Part shown: in pieces, positions 1 through 11,357 of the stretch
Position numbering within the stretch: position 1 is the stretch's first letter
Layout: each line of letters opens with the position of its first letter
Source: Adiantum capillus-veneris
Lineage: Eukaryota; Streptophyta; Polypodiopsida; Polypodiales; Pteridaceae
Length of the DNA: 64,000 bases
Direction: 5' to 3'
Assembly: GCA_014529385.2 (NCBI GenBank)
Contig: CM043959.1
Span: 54,686,253-54,750,252, forward strand
Notes under the pieces: generated by a model
Database searches by the model: none
What the model was told of the DNA's origin: nothing
What the model saw: only the letters and a program-made list of their open reading frames with translations
Program-made: the position numbers and the translations under genes

Positions 1-1008
1 CTAGGAGACTAGGGAAACAATATTCCAAACATGTCAAACGAAGAATACATTTTAAGCATTTGAAAGTAACATGCAAAGTGTTCAATACCCTTACAAGTGT
101 GCATTTATCAAGTCATTACCACCTTTTTTCTTTTTAGAGTAGTTTAATTCCTTTTTCATTTAGTATCATTAAAGTTATCTAATTATTTTTCAAGCAATCA
201 TATATACTTCTCTAGGCATATCCCTATCCTCATCCTAGGACTCGCGTATCGTGTCTCCTCCGCCACGTGTGGAGGCAGTGCCTTTACACAGCTTCTAATT
301 CTTATTTTTCTTTATATTATTTGGGAAAGGCTTACAATTAATCTATCTTATGTTCTTTTTAGTTAAATATTCCAAGAAGTAGAGCAAAGTTCCGATTGAT
401 GAGGACAATTGAAGAATATCAGATTTAGGTCTTCAGTCTTTCCAAGTTTCTTTTTCACCAAACAATTGGAAGAGTTCCTTAACTAAATAACATCATCCTC
501 CCTTATCTGATCCCTTCTTGGATTTTCTTTTCCTTCCTTTTTTTCCCGTCAGCATCACACCTATCCGGACTAGCCTGATTTCCAGACGCATCCACGGGTC
601 TCACCACCCAGTCGGGACACACTATCATCCAATCCCACTTCCAAAGGCATTGAATGAATACGAGCTCAAAATATAGACCAACGGTTATGAGTCCTAGCCA
701 CAAAGGACCATACCCCATTGCATCCCACAGGTAAACACCCACGCCGGTCTTTTTCCAAACATGCAAGACAGTTTTAACGCTTAAAACTTCTATGCTATAC
801 TAGGGCTATCCATGTCAAATCTTCTCGGTAAAGTTCTAATCCTAGTTGAAGTTTAGAAATAATTTCTTGAGTTATAATTCGTTAGTTCCTATTTCCTTTT
901 AATGTATGCTCAAACAAGACCTTAAGAAATACAATGAGTCTCTTGGGTGTTTAAGGTTTTGTCTCAACGTAAGTTTCAAGTTAACCCCGTCTTGGACAAA
1001 TCCCATTT
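1..1008. other. Flanking sequence, no convincing gene
   Basis: AT-rich sequence left of the first LTR element. The only notable reading frame is on the minus strand at 766-503 (87 codons), with a hydrophobic, Trp- and Tyr-rich middle and a Lys-rich tail. I do not recognise it, and it has no visible neighbour or regulatory context. It may be a fragment of a membrane protein or chance. Confidence 0.4.
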
Positions 1009-1013
1009 GTTTC
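1009..1013. repeat. Target-site duplication GTTTC, left copy
   Basis: GTTTC next to the end of the LTR at 1014 is repeated exactly at 11358-11362 beside the other LTR. A 5-bp duplication is the normal footprint of Ty3/gypsy and copia integrases, and shows both ends of the element are intact. Confidence 0.9.
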
Positions 1014-1866
1014 TGTTGGGGGTCCCATCGTTGCAATAGCTCAAATGACCAACAAAAATATCAATATGGAGGAATGAGCTACCCGGCTAGGGCATGGAAA
1101 CACTCACACGGTTAGTGAGCTAATCGTGGCAACACAAATGGTTAACTCTATGAGGTGAGCTTCTCGGCCTATGGAGGAGAGAAGCCGCAATCAAGGGCAA
1201 TCTCCATATCCACTTCTCTTCACCTCTAATCAACCCAATCACACACACTACGATTGCAAGATGTACACAACACTAATCCTATCATGCAACACACTAATCG
1301 CAAGCACACACACATAGATCTATCGAGCACCACACTCCAATCAAATCTACATGCACACAGAAGAAAAAGAGGGCAGTTATAAGAAGTAAGAGAGAGGCAT
1401 AGTGAGAGAGAATGAATCATTGATTAGTGTTAATCAAATCTCATGAGCAAGGAGAAGCTTAAGGACTCCATAGCCACACACCTCAAGATCTCTCACCAAA
1501 GATTGCTCTCCACAAATGATTTGAGAACCCTAATTTCTTTTACACATTGCCTTATATACCTAGGTTAAAAATATGCAATGTCCGGGCGCCCAAGGCCTTT
1601 AGGGCTCACCACTTACTGAATCTGCAACCTAGGCACAGTAAGTGACCTATTCTTTACAACTTGGAACTCCCATTGAGCCCGTAACACATGAGAAATATTA
1701 CAATGGCTTGAAATAAATCAAGAATTTACAATACGTGACCATTTTTGGAAAACGTGAAAGATGTGTAATTCCAATCTTTACTGCTTCTTCGTATTCATCC
1801 TCGATGTGCATTTGTACATCTTAGGTCTTTAACAGCTTCTGTTAACTGATGTTGACTCAGTTAACA
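1014..1866 (-). repeat. 3' LTR of the 10.3-kb element
   Basis: 853 bp, starting TGTTAACTGAG and ending CA on the minus strand. It aligns with 10179-11357 but lacks two blocks: about 255 bp between copies of ATAGCTC (single copy here at 1036-1042; 10201-10207 and 10456-10462 in the 5' LTR) and about 73 bp near 1372. Both gaps end in short direct repeats, so they are probably deletions after insertion. Confidence 0.9.
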
Positions 1867-1879
1867 TTCCCCCCTTCCT
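1867..1879 (-). promoter_or_regulatory. Polypurine tract, 3' LTR primer
   Basis: On the minus strand AGGAAGGGGGGAA lies directly before the TG that opens the 3' LTR. It is preceded by CGAGGACGGGC. This is the usual place for the plus-strand DNA primer in LTR retrotransposons. The same tract recurs at 54456-54444 and three times at 47974-48060. Confidence 0.85.
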
Positions 1880-2852
1880 ATTTTAGTGCCCGTCCTCGGG
1901 CACTGTTGAAAAGTGTCCATGGAGGCTCTAGAAGGTTTTGATTGGTTGTTGATGGGCTGATCATCTTCATTGGTCGTTGAATTTGTTGATGAGGTTCGAT
2001 TTTTTGTAGCATCTTCATTGGTCTAAATATGTCTTATGTGAGAGATAATGTTGCATTTGTCCGTTGTAATAGCATAATGATGAGGCTTCTATTTATTTAT
2101 GAAAAGTATGTACAAGAGAAGTAGAATGATGAGGTTCTAAATTAGGGTCTAATACCTAGATGACCAAAGGGAAAAAACCCAGTGGAAAAAAGTGCCTTTG
2201 GGATACACGCATTATTGGAGTACTTATTAGCATGGGAAATATTAATAAAGTACTCGAGGGATTATTTGCTAATAGATATGCAATTAAAAAGGTAGAAAAT
2301 ATGAAAGGGTAGCATGATGGAACATTGGTTTTCCTGTTGTAGTCCACTCAAGGTGCATAGGTGGAAGCAAAAAAGAGTGTCTAATGCATATGTCCAATGA
2401 TGGGACATCCTATATATGCATACACAGAAATGCATGGAAAACAATATGTTGTGCAAGAATGATTTTGAGGGGTTATTCAAAAAGATGGTGTAGCTATAAA
2501 AGCATATGACATGGCTTTGCAAGATGGCACCCCTTTAAGAATGGTTTTCATTGACGAGGATATGTGCTCTCATCTTACTGTGCACTGTGCGTGAGTGTTG
2601 GACTCCACGACACTCCACCAATTGTAAGTTAATAGACTTCGACTCTTATGCTCATCTCATCCAGCATGAACAACATGACTTTAGATATACTCAACTCTTC
2701 CAGCTTGAGTGTAAGCCTAATAACTACGACTCTTAGCACAAAGTTTCATATGACTTGAAGCTTTGGGACAAATGCTTTGCTCATTTTGTGGCTCAGCAGC
2801 CCGACTCTGACTATGCCAAAGAGTGTTTTTTGCACCCTCGCGACTTGACTTT
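1880..2852 (-). other. Non-coding 3' internal part of the 10.3-kb element
   Basis: No convincing ORF. Two blocks (about 2110-2200 and 2600-2830) are recognisably similar to 55075-55150 and 55460-55650, which marks this stretch as a conserved part of the element family rather than random filler. Confidence 0.6.
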
Positions 2853-3939
2853 TCACATTCTTGTGCTTACTACAAACATTTCTTCAGGAAAAAGTAAGCT
2901 TGAATCCTCAAAAAGAGGATTACTGAAGGACCAAGTTGGCATTGAAGGTTTCTTTTTCCATACCTGTTTTATCATCTTTGAATCTGCATTTGTGTTGGTT
3001 GGGTCGTCGTTCTTTGACTGTGAAGACTCCATTATCCGTTTGATTCTCCAAGTAGGCCTATTGATAGGAGTCTTTGATATTGTTGTAGGCCTTTGTTGAT
3101 CGTTAACATTTGACTTTTGACTAGGAGCATTGGAAGACTTAGGAATCCAAATCTCTTGATGACATTTGTATCTCCATAGTTGACTTTGCTTCGTTCTAGG
3201 TCTTGTTGAGTTCTTGAGATCTTCATGCAGGTCTAGTTGCAGCTGGCTTTTGGTTGACAGGTAGCCAAATCTTTGTATAGCCTGTGTAGAAGCTTTTTCC
3301 AAGAGAAACATTCTTTGAGATCCATCTTGTTTTGTATCCTCTTGAAAGTTGTGGTAGATTTTAGCACCATTCAATGTTTTTTTGTTGTATACCTGCTTCT
3401 TAGGTATCCTAGGATATTGTCGAGGTTGATACCTTGTGGGCCTTCTTTCTTGGGAGGGACTTGAAGTTACTTCATATGCTCTAACCTGTGGTTTTGGTAC
3501 CCATATCTGTCTGTTACCTCCATAGTACTCTTGTTCTTTTAAGCTCCATTGTGATGCTATCCATCCCATGTGTTTGTATTTCTGTGTTGATTTCCTATCT
3601 TTAATCCAAACAGGATCATTGACTTTGACTAAACTGCTCAGAACAAACACTTGCTTGGCTTTCCTTTGCTTTCTTGAGTACGTTAGTTGATATACCTTTG
3701 CTTTTCTGGGCGTCTCCTTAGAGGTTTCCGTTGGGTCAACAGTTGACTTGAAATTTTGAAATCCTGACTTGCTTGAAGAAGCTGATCCATGAGGGTTCTT
3801 TGATGTAGAGGCTAATCGGCGGAAGTTCCACTTTAGCTTTACCTTTTTCTGCAATATTTTTCTTTGATTTTTGTGACTTGTGAAACTCTGAATCTAGCAT
3901 TTTTGGTTCTATTGAAGATCTTTGTTCTGCTTTTGCCAT
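2853..3939 (-). CDS. Lys/Gln-rich repeat protein of the LTR element
   Basis: A 333-codon minus-strand frame (3854-2853), preceded by a short overlapping frame up to 3939 that could be its upstream part after a frameshift. The protein is very basic and rich in Lys, Gln, Ser and Thr. It contains a repeated module ending in an aromatic 'IWVPK' or 'IWIPK' motif, once preceded by 'YYGGNRQ', and a related 'VNDPVWIKD' block. There are no RT, integrase or protease signatures. Related modules occur at 56.2-56.6 kb in the second element. Basic repeat-rich proteins of this kind could bind nucleic acid as part of a gag-like particle, but that is inference; the function is unknown to me. Confidence 0.5.
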
Positions 3940-4216
3940 GGTCTCATCTTGATCTAACTGTGTCTCTATGGAGGGTTGGCTGATTCTGCTGGCAATGAGT
4001 GATTGATCTTTGGACTTCCTGTTGCTTCCTGGTTGTCTGCAACCCCGTTCTTCTTAACTTCTGGCTTTGGTGGCATTTTTTGCTCCGTAGCTATCGTGGT
4101 TGCTCTTTGCTCTGTTTGGTCTACACTTGCTATTGCCTTATTTTCTTTAAGCTCTTGTGAAGTTTTGATTGATGGAGATGAATCATCTTCAATAAGATTT
4201 TCGTTGGCATCGATCT

Positions 4217-5227
4217 CTATTTTAAATGTGCTCGAGGACTTTGTGTTGTCGTCCGCGGTGACCAGTCTTGGTTTCCATTCTTGGTTGTCTCTAAAGACTC
4301 CGTCATGTTTGAACTTTGTATCTCTAGCATCTCCTGGGCCATTGGCGTTCCCATGATGATGTGTTTGGGTATATCTTTTGCTGTGATCACATAGAATTGA
4401 GCTATGATGATTTGTGAACTTACTTCAATGGTGGTGGAGATGATTCCCCAGCATTCTGCTCGTTTAGTTCCTGATATGATCACAAATTCAGGAGCATCTT
4501 CTAGTTGTGGTTGGCCACATCTTTTCCAAGTGCGAAAAGACATGAAGTTCTTGTCTAACTTGAAATCTAGCTTTACTTCTCTTGACAACTTTTCTTCGTG
4601 TTCACCAACAATGTTGCACTTGATCCTCTCAGGATTTGTGTTTGATTTGACTTCTTTTGCTATGGCAACATCCTTTGGTTGAATTTTATTTGCATTTTCT
4701 TTGCTTTGACCACATGCTTCAATTGATGTTGACTCCATCGGTTGTAATATTGCACCTTTTTGCAATTGTTGAGCATTGTCCTCTTGCATCTGAGTAACCT
4801 TTGACCTTAGAAGATCCATTGTACTTTCTGGCAGAATTTGTCTCTTCGGAGGAGATTTTGGTGGTGACCTTTGTATAGCTTTCTTGACTTTAGCTTCTAT
4901 TGACTTTGACTTTTGTGCCACCTGTTCTGGTAGCTTGAGGCTTTGCATCATCTTCAAATAGTCTTTGACTTCAGTCGAACCATCCGTAGGGGTTTGTACA
5001 AGGTCATGACCTTGTTGATATTTGTTACCATGTGCATCTTGATATGCATATGTGAGCTTCGTCACATGTAACTGTTTGAACACTATGGGCTTTGTCGGCT
5101 TTTGGCTTTGACTTGTGGAGATCAACTGAAACTTCTGTCCTTGATGATCTTCATATAAGAATTTATTTACAGATTCTGATGGAATCTGGGTCAATTGGAA
5201 ACTTCCAACAACCATATGATCTTTCAA
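4217..5227 (-). CDS. Protease-like ORF of the LTR element
   Basis: A 336-codon frame. The N-terminal two thirds are low complexity with Lys/Gln-rich segments. Near residues 285-310 it has a hydrophobic stretch followed by 'HIIMGTPMAQEM', resembling the C-terminal 'ILGxP' flap of retroviral aspartic proteases; residues about 245-275 could be the N-terminal half, but I do not see a clear D-S/T-G active site. It may be an inactive or very diverged retropepsin domain. It lies downstream of the zinc-knuckle ORF, in the usual gag-to-protease order. Confidence 0.5.
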   Translation of the reverse strand: MKDHMVVGSFQLTQIPSESVNKFLYEDHQGQKFQLISTSQSQKPTKPIVFKQLHVTKLTYAYQDAHGNKYQQGHDLVQTPTDGSTEVKDYLKMMQSLKLPEQVAQKSKSIEAKVKKAIQRSPPKSPPKRQILPESTMDLLRSKVTQMQEDNAQQLQKGAILQPMESTSIEACGQSKENANKIQPKDVAIAKEVKSNTNPERIKCNIVGEHEEKLSREVKLDFKLDKNFMSFRTWKRCGQPQLEDAPEFVIISGTKRAECWGIISTTIEVSSQIIIAQFYVITAKDIPKHIIMGTPMAQEMLEIQSSNMTESLETTKNGNQDWSPRTTTQSPRAHLK

Positions 5228-5389
5228 TGGTTTCTGCTTTGAAGAGGTCTACTGGCTAGAAGCTCTAAGGCTTCTAACTAGTGTAGCATTTCCTGGGACA
5301 TAAGCTGAGCTTGATGGATTTACAGCTCTCCCCTTCCTAGGGTGATCACTATAGCCTGCTTCATTGTAAGAGTTCAAAATTGGTTGGCT

Positions 5390-5830
5390 CTAATTTAGTT
5401 TCACCTTTTGGGACTGTGAAGGCACACTTTGGGTAGCACTGTTGACATTTGGCATCTGCAAACCTTCTACATAGTTTCCTATGTATCTTTGTGAAACATG
5501 ACAAATGATTCCCCAAGTTAAGCTGTAGATAGCATTATCTTTGCCATGATACTGTCTATCCCATGGGTCTCCTATGATATGAGCTTCTGTGGTTTCAGGA
5601 CTCAATGCATCAAAGATGCTAGACTCCCGTCTATATCTACGACTGTTTTGATCAAAGTATATGCTTGTTTGTTCACAACATCGAAGCTTGATTTCCAGTG
5701 GAGGAGGGTTTGGCTCTAAACAGATTTCTGGGTTCACTCGGGTAATATCCTTCAACTCTAGAGAGGATGGGCTATAATAGATTCTTTCTTTTGAAATGAA
5801 CCATCCTTTCAGATCTATCACTGGACGCAC
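5390..5830 (-). CDS. Element ORF with 'DNAIYSL' module, copy 2
   Basis: 146 codons. Residues near 85-110 contain 'IIGDPWDRQYHGKDNAIYSL', closely similar to the start of the neighbouring frame at 6536-5970 ('LIGKPSQRRYKGLDNAIYSL'). The two probably arose by internal duplication in the element's gag-like region. I do not recognise the family. No catalytic motif is visible. Confidence 0.4.
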   Translation of the reverse strand: MRPVIDLKGWFISKERIYYSPSSLELKDITRVNPEICLEPNPPPLEIKLRCCEQTSIYFDQNSRRYRRESSIFDALSPETTEAHIIGDPWDRQYHGKDNAIYSLTWGIICHVSQRYIGNYVEGLQMPNVNSATQSVPSQSQKVKLN

Positions 5831-5969
5831 TTCTTGAGCTGGTATGTGGGTCGTTCAAACACTAGTTGATCCTTTTTGTACAGTTTTCCTTTTTGGTCTA
5901 CATAGTGTGCATATGAATGATGTGTACCATACAAAGCTAACATCATTCTGTTTGATGTGTCCCTTAGAC

Positions 5970-6536
5970 TCAGGCAGTGGATGCAGAATCATTTGCAAAC
6001 CTAACAGTCTTTTCACCCTTTGGTGATATCTCGACACCTTTACTAAATTCATGCAAGAATTTGTTGTTCAAAGAATCTATTTTAAGCTTTTCAGGTGCAT
6101 ATGCATCTTTATGCTCATTATGAATTTGTAGTGCTTTTAGTGGTGCTTCTATTGGTAATGCAGAATCATCTGATTGCATTAAAAGTGACAAGTTATATGC
6201 ACTTACATCGAGATCTGCATTTCCAATTTTCTCTGTATCTTTCTTGGCGGTTGATGTATCCCTGTTGTCAGGATTTCTTGGACAATCTTCAGCAAAATGT
6301 CCACCTTTTCGTCCACAATCTGAGCAATATGCCATGACTGGTGGTATTTCAACTGGCTCTATCATGTCAAGCTCTTGCTGAGAAGTTTCTGTTTCTGTGC
6401 TTGCCAAATTGTCAGCTTCTTCTTTCAAAACACTGAGTATCAAGCTGTAGATTGCATTATCTAGACCTTTGTATCGTCTTTGGCTTGGTTTTCCAATTAG
6501 ATTTGCTTTTATTGGTTGATCTGTTGGATCTTGCAA
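5970..6536 (-). CDS. Gag-like ORF with zinc knuckle
   Basis: 188 codons. It begins with a 'DNAIYSL' module, followed by an acidic spacer and, at about residues 70-85, 'CSDCGRKGGHFAEDC', a CCHC-type knuckle with one extra residue between the second Cys and the His. Such knuckles bind RNA in retrotransposon nucleocapsid proteins. It is upstream, in element orientation, of the protease-like ORF. The remaining C-terminal part is low complexity. The start is uncertain because the frame is open upstream without an obvious capsid domain. Confidence 0.55.
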   Translation of the reverse strand: MQDPTDQPIKANLIGKPSQRRYKGLDNAIYSLILSVLKEEADNLASTETETSQQELDMIEPVEIPPVMAYCSDCGRKGGHFAEDCPRNPDNRDTSTAKKDTEKIGNADLDVSAYNLSLLMQSDDSALPIEAPLKALQIHNEHKDAYAPEKLKIDSLNNKFLHEFSKGVEISPKGEKTVRFANDSASTA

Positions 6537-7249
6537 TTCTGGCTCGCGACTATAGATCTAACCACTATAATCCATGTATAATGATCCTGATTGCATATGC
6601 ACCAAATGTATGTTTTGCGGACTTGTGCAGGTCTCTGGATAAACACTTGGGCTGACTTTTTGAACTTCTATCTGCACTTCATCTTTAAGCTTGCAATACC
6701 TTGCTCCACTGAAGTCTGTGAACATCTGGGAGTTCTTTGAATTTGGCTTTACTCTGATCAATAGGACCTTGGCTCATGTGCTGCGTTTGCTGCTCATAAG
6801 ATACCTATGACCTTCTGTATCTGTATACAAGACCTTATCCCCATTGTAGCCATATAACTGCAAAAGTTGCTATGTTGCAGTTGTGCATGTGTTGCCATTG
6901 CTACTGGCTTGCTCTGCTACGCTTGAACTCACAACTCGATTGAGTCCATGTTGCTCGATCTACAAAAACTGTCAATTGGCAGATGCTAGTGTTGACTAGC
7001 AGAATTTTTGATGCTCGTTCTAGCCTAATTGCTTCGAGTTGGTCGATTTCTCGCTTTTTTCGACTGATCTGATTCGCTTTGCGCAATGTGCGGCGGTGTT
7101 TGCTCAATGTCGGCACTCTTTTCGGCTTTGCCTTTTCGACTTGTTTGCTTTTGTGCGGTTTGTCCGACGTGTGATTTTTTTGCTTTTCTGGCTCTTTTTA
7201 GCTTTTGCTGGCTTGTTCTGGCTTTTTGGTCTTTTTCAGGCACTTTCGG

Positions 7250-7860
7250 TGAGTTTCTTTTTATTTTTCCTAATTGTTTGTGAATTTTAGAATTTCTTTA
7301 AATTTTTGGTATTTTTTATGATTTTTTAGGAAAAGTTTTGCTTTTTCTATGATTTTTTGAATTTTTTGATTTATTTTGATTTTTTCGGACGATTTTGGTC
7401 TTTTTGTGAGTTTTTTATATTTTTGTGATTTATCTGTGGGATTTTTTCGGTTTGTATTGATTTTTCTATGTGCTTTTTATTTTTTTGTGAATTTTTCTAA
7501 TCTTTTCCATGAATTTTAGAATTTTTTGAGGTTTTTTACTCTCTTTGTTTTGGTGATTTGTTTCTGATCAATTTTGATTTTTTATGAGTTTTTATGTGTT
7601 TTGTATTTTTTATGTGAATTTTTTTATGTTTTTCTCTTTTCTATGAATTATTTATTTATCTGTGAGTTTTTATGTCTTTTTATTTTTTTTTATAATTTTT
7701 ATCCCTTTTATTGATCTTTTTCTTTTTATTTTTAAATTTTTTTGGTTATTTTTTATTCTCTCTTTTTTTCTGATTTTTAATTCCTCTTTATGAGTTGTTT
7801 ATTTTTTGTTTTGATTTTTTCTTTTTTGTGATTTTTGCTTTGTTTACTAAAAAAACAAAA
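7250..7860. repeat. T-rich low-complexity tract
   Basis: About 600 bp built of short 'TTTTTGTGATTTTT' variants on the plus strand, so A-rich on the element's sense strand. It lies between the 5' leader and the first ORF. No gene is seen here. Confidence 0.7.
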
Positions 7861-10160
7861 CCACTTACCTGCAGTCCCTGCCTGGCAGCAGCGTTGACGT
7901 CTAAATCCACTTGGCAGCGTTGAATGCGAGTAGTCAGTCGACTGGCCTGGCGCGTCGTATGGCGTGAATGAAGCGTGTGGGACAGCGAAATCTGGCGCGC
8001 GGCAGGATCACGTTCAGCCGTTGGTGTGCGTGTGTGTGTGCGTGCGCTATATGACAAAGCCGGGAGAGAGAGTGAGTGAGGTAGAAAGAATGAGAGTTAG
8101 AGGGAGGAGAGAGAGAGATAGTTAGAGGGAGAGTCTATGAGCTAGAGAGAGGAGAGAGAATGAGAGTTAGAGGGAGCAGAGAGAGAGTAGAGAGTAAGTT
8201 TAAGAGAGAGAAAGATGAGGGGTTCTCACGAGAAAATAAGGGCAAACTCGAAATTCCGTTTTTAGGTCAAAATTTGAAGCTTTTGCCGGTAATTACACTA
8301 AAACTTGTGAAAATTTTTCGGTTTTCTTCAAGGCAAGCTCAAAATCTAACCGGGATTTTATGAGTTTCGGCCGGTTAAAATACATTGGATCCCGGTTTTT
8401 TTTTTAACACTACACCGCGAGCGAGAGAGTGTATGAGAGAGAGAGAGAGAGAATTAAGTGAGTAGGGGAAGAGAGAAAGAGAGAGTGGGTGAGAAGGGTG
8501 TGTGTGTGTGAGATGGGTGAGCGGGTGGTGTTCACCCGGAAAGAGAAGAAGAAGAGGAAGAAAGTTTTAACGTCGCAGGAAATTATTGCAAAAATCCCAC
8601 CGTGATCGCCACCGACAACGAATTTGATGCGCCGCAAGGCACGGCGGGAGCCGAGCCCAGCTTTTCCTTTTTTATTTTTATTTTTTATTTTTTGTTTCCA
8701 AAAATGCCAAAAATTAGCCGAAAACTCCAAAAATAGCCAAAAAAACTCCAACAAATTTACCAAAAAATTCTAAGAATCTCAGATAATTATCATAATCCAC
8801 AATCGAGCATTGCCGACATGCAAAAGCACACCGAAAATAGCAGATTTTATCGAAAATGCCGATTTCGACAAAATTGTCCACCCGGCCCTCGGAAATAGTA
8901 AAACGCTCAAAACTCGACAAACAGAGGCCACGAATGAGAACAAAATGATTTCGTAACTACGCACACACAATATAGCTCGTAAAGATCGCAAAATCAAATT
9001 TTTATGAAATTATCCAAAAATTAGCAAAAAATTGTCAAAATTTTGCAAAAATTATCCGAAAAATATCCAAAAATTTTCTTAAAATTCTCCACACAGTGGG
9101 AAATGGTGCAGTCAAATAAAATTGCACAAATCACCTCAATTCAATTGCCAAAAATTTTATCATAAAATCAAGAATAAACAATTAAACCGGCAAAATTACC
9201 GACAAAAATAGGTCAAAAATTGACGCAATTAGATTGTGTAAATCCCTGTTTTGAGCACAAAAACACAGCATTTGATCATTACACACATCATTTATGCAAT
9301 CAAATCATTGAATTAACCATGCAAATTACACACTTTTTAGGCACACACACACTAAAAAATTGGCAGTTTTTGCCAATCTTTTAGGTGCGCACACAAAAGG
9401 GTGAAATTTGTCGGATTAGCAATGTGACTTCACAAATCAATAGTTAAGCATGAGCACAATATATATCAATCATCACAATTCAAAAATGATAATGCACACA
9501 TTGATTTTTAGGTGCTCAAACATAGGCAAAATAGTGCACACACACCTAAAATTAGCATACACACACTCAATTAGAATGCACACACACTTGATTTTAGTGC
9601 ACACACACCTAAAATTGACCATCCAAGCATGCAATTAACTCAATTAGGCACTCAATTAGCAACCTAAAATTATCAATTAGCAATTGAAACTTATCAAATT
9701 CATGCGCCACCAATTCTTAAAAATTTCGGCATTACGACGGCGTGAAAATGAAAAATCACAAAATTTTCAATCCCTGACATCACATAGCATAGCATTACAT
9801 TGCATCATGGTGGGATATCTACACAATTCTACACATCTCTAAATTCTAGGGAGGTTGAGAATACCACCTTAATTACCTTTCCGTTGAAGATCAATTGGGT
9901 GGTCGATTGCTCCAATCCTTCATAGCACATTAGTAAGTTAGCAAAAATTAGTCAAATTAGAAAAGGGTTAGTGAGAAATTAGTGTGTGTAAACACACAAA
10001 TGGCAAGATATGATCACACATTAGGGAATTATGAACACAATGCTTCATGCACACACATTCAAAATCCTCAAAAACATAAACACACAAGTGAAATTAGTAG
10101 TAAAATCAGTGAGGGAACGCATTCGTTTATGCCACAATTACACTAGCATAAGCCATCATC
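7861..10160 (-). other. Long 5' leader of the LTR element
   Basis: About 2.3 kb below the primer site with no convincing ORF. It contains purine-rich GA tracts (8060-8210 and 8420-8500 on the plus strand), many AAAATT-type words and CACACA clusters between 9300 and 10100. Long leaders of this kind are seen in Tat-like and other large plant LTR elements. Confidence 0.55.
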
Positions 10161-10178
10161 CCCGACAACGGCGCCAAA
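10161..10178 (-). promoter_or_regulatory. Primer-binding site, Athila/Tat type
   Basis: Directly after the 5' LTR the minus strand reads TGGCGCCGTTGTCGGGGA. Plant Athila and Tat retrotransposons commonly have TGGCGCCGTTGCCGGGGA here, a site for a tRNA 3' end; one base differs. This fixes the element's orientation. Confidence 0.85.
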
Positions 10179-11357
10179 TATTGGGGGTCCCATTGTTGCA
10201 ATAGCTCCCTCGGGGAGGTCACCTAATAAAAATGTAACATATCACGTGAGTTCAACAAAAGGGTATTTAAAGTTCTTGAAACTTACTGAAATATGTATAC
10301 AGAAGGGCATTATTTTTTCAAATTTGAAAAAACATTACAGATTTTAAAAGAAAAGGATACATCATATTCTTAACAAAATTCACAGATAAGGGGTTTTACA
10401 AACATGTCTTGAACGCAGGTGATATGGTAGTTTTACGCATAGTGAACCCCCCAGGATAGCTCCAATGACCAACAAAATTATCCATCCGGAGGGATGAGCT
10501 ACCCGGCTAGGGCATGGAAACACTCACACGGTTAGTGAGCTAATCGTGGCAACACAAATGGTTAACTCTACGAGGTGAGATTCTCGGCCTATGAAGGAGC
10601 GAAGCCGCAATCAAGGGCAATCTCCATATCCACTTCTCTTCACCTCTAATCAACCCAATCACACACACTACGATTGCAAGATGCACACAACACTAATCCT
10701 ATCATGCAACACACTAATCGCAAGCACACACACATAGATCTACCGAGCACCACACTCCAATCAAATCTACATGCACACACAAGCAAAAGAGGGCAATCAC
10801 ACAAGATTAGAGAGGGATTAACCACTAATTAGTTAAGATCTAGTTAATCTAAGCATCATAGGCAATCATAAGAAGTAAGAGAGAGGCATAGTGAGAGAGA
10901 ATGAATCATTGATTAGTGTTAATCAAGTCTCATGAGCAAGGAGAAGCCCAAGGACTCCATAGCCACACACCTCAAGAGCTCTCACCAAAGAGTGCTCTCC
11001 ATAAATGACTTGAGAACCCTAATTTCTTTCATACACTTCCTTATATACCTAGGTTAAAAATATGCAATGTCCGGGCGCCCAAGGCCTTTAGGGCTTACCA
11101 CTTACTTAATCTACAACCTAGGCACAGTAAGTGACGTATTCTTTACAACTTGGAACTCCCATTGAGCCCGTAACACATGAGAAATATTACAATGGCTTGA
11201 AATAAATCGGGAATTTACAATACGTGACCATTTTGGAAAAACGTGGAAAATGTGTAATTCTAATCTTTACTGCTTCTTCGTATTCATCCTCGATGTGCAT
11301 TCGTACATCCTCAGTCTTTAGCAACTTCTGTTAACTGACGTTGACTCAGTTATAACA
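10179..11357 (-). repeat. 5' LTR of the 10.3-kb element
   Basis: 1179 bp, aligned with 1014-1866 over most of its length. It begins TGTTATAACTGAG (two bases longer than the other LTR here) and ends AATA where the other ends AACA, so the terminal CA is mutated. It retains the two blocks missing from the 3' LTR. Confidence 0.9.

Larger units (their letters stand above)
1014..11357 (-). mobile_element. Complete LTR retrotransposon without visible RT or integrase
   Basis: A 10.3-kb element read on the minus strand: 5' LTR 11357-10179, primer site just below, internal ORFs between about 7.2 and 2.8 kb, polypurine tract at 1879-1867, 3' LTR 1866-1014, and matching GTTTC duplications outside. The primer site resembles Athila/Tat elements. 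Inside I see a zinc knuckle, a retropepsin-like end motif and a Lys/Gln-rich repeat protein, but none of the RT, RNase H or integrase motifs (DD box, DAxxxxxGAxL, TDGQ) that are easy to find in the other elements of this window. The simplest reading is a non-autonomous gag-type element mobilised by a Ty3 partner. The LTRs have diverged and carry deletions, so the insertion is not recent. Confidence 0.85.

Noticed and set aside
8160-8363. 67-codon frame in the GA-rich leader
   Set aside because: Low-complexity Arg/Glu/Lys composition from GA repeats; no domain.
1014-11357. Endogenous pararetrovirus
   Set aside because: Considered because of the zinc knuckle and protease-like ORFs without integrase, but true LTRs, primer site, polypurine tract and target duplication show an LTR retrotransposon.
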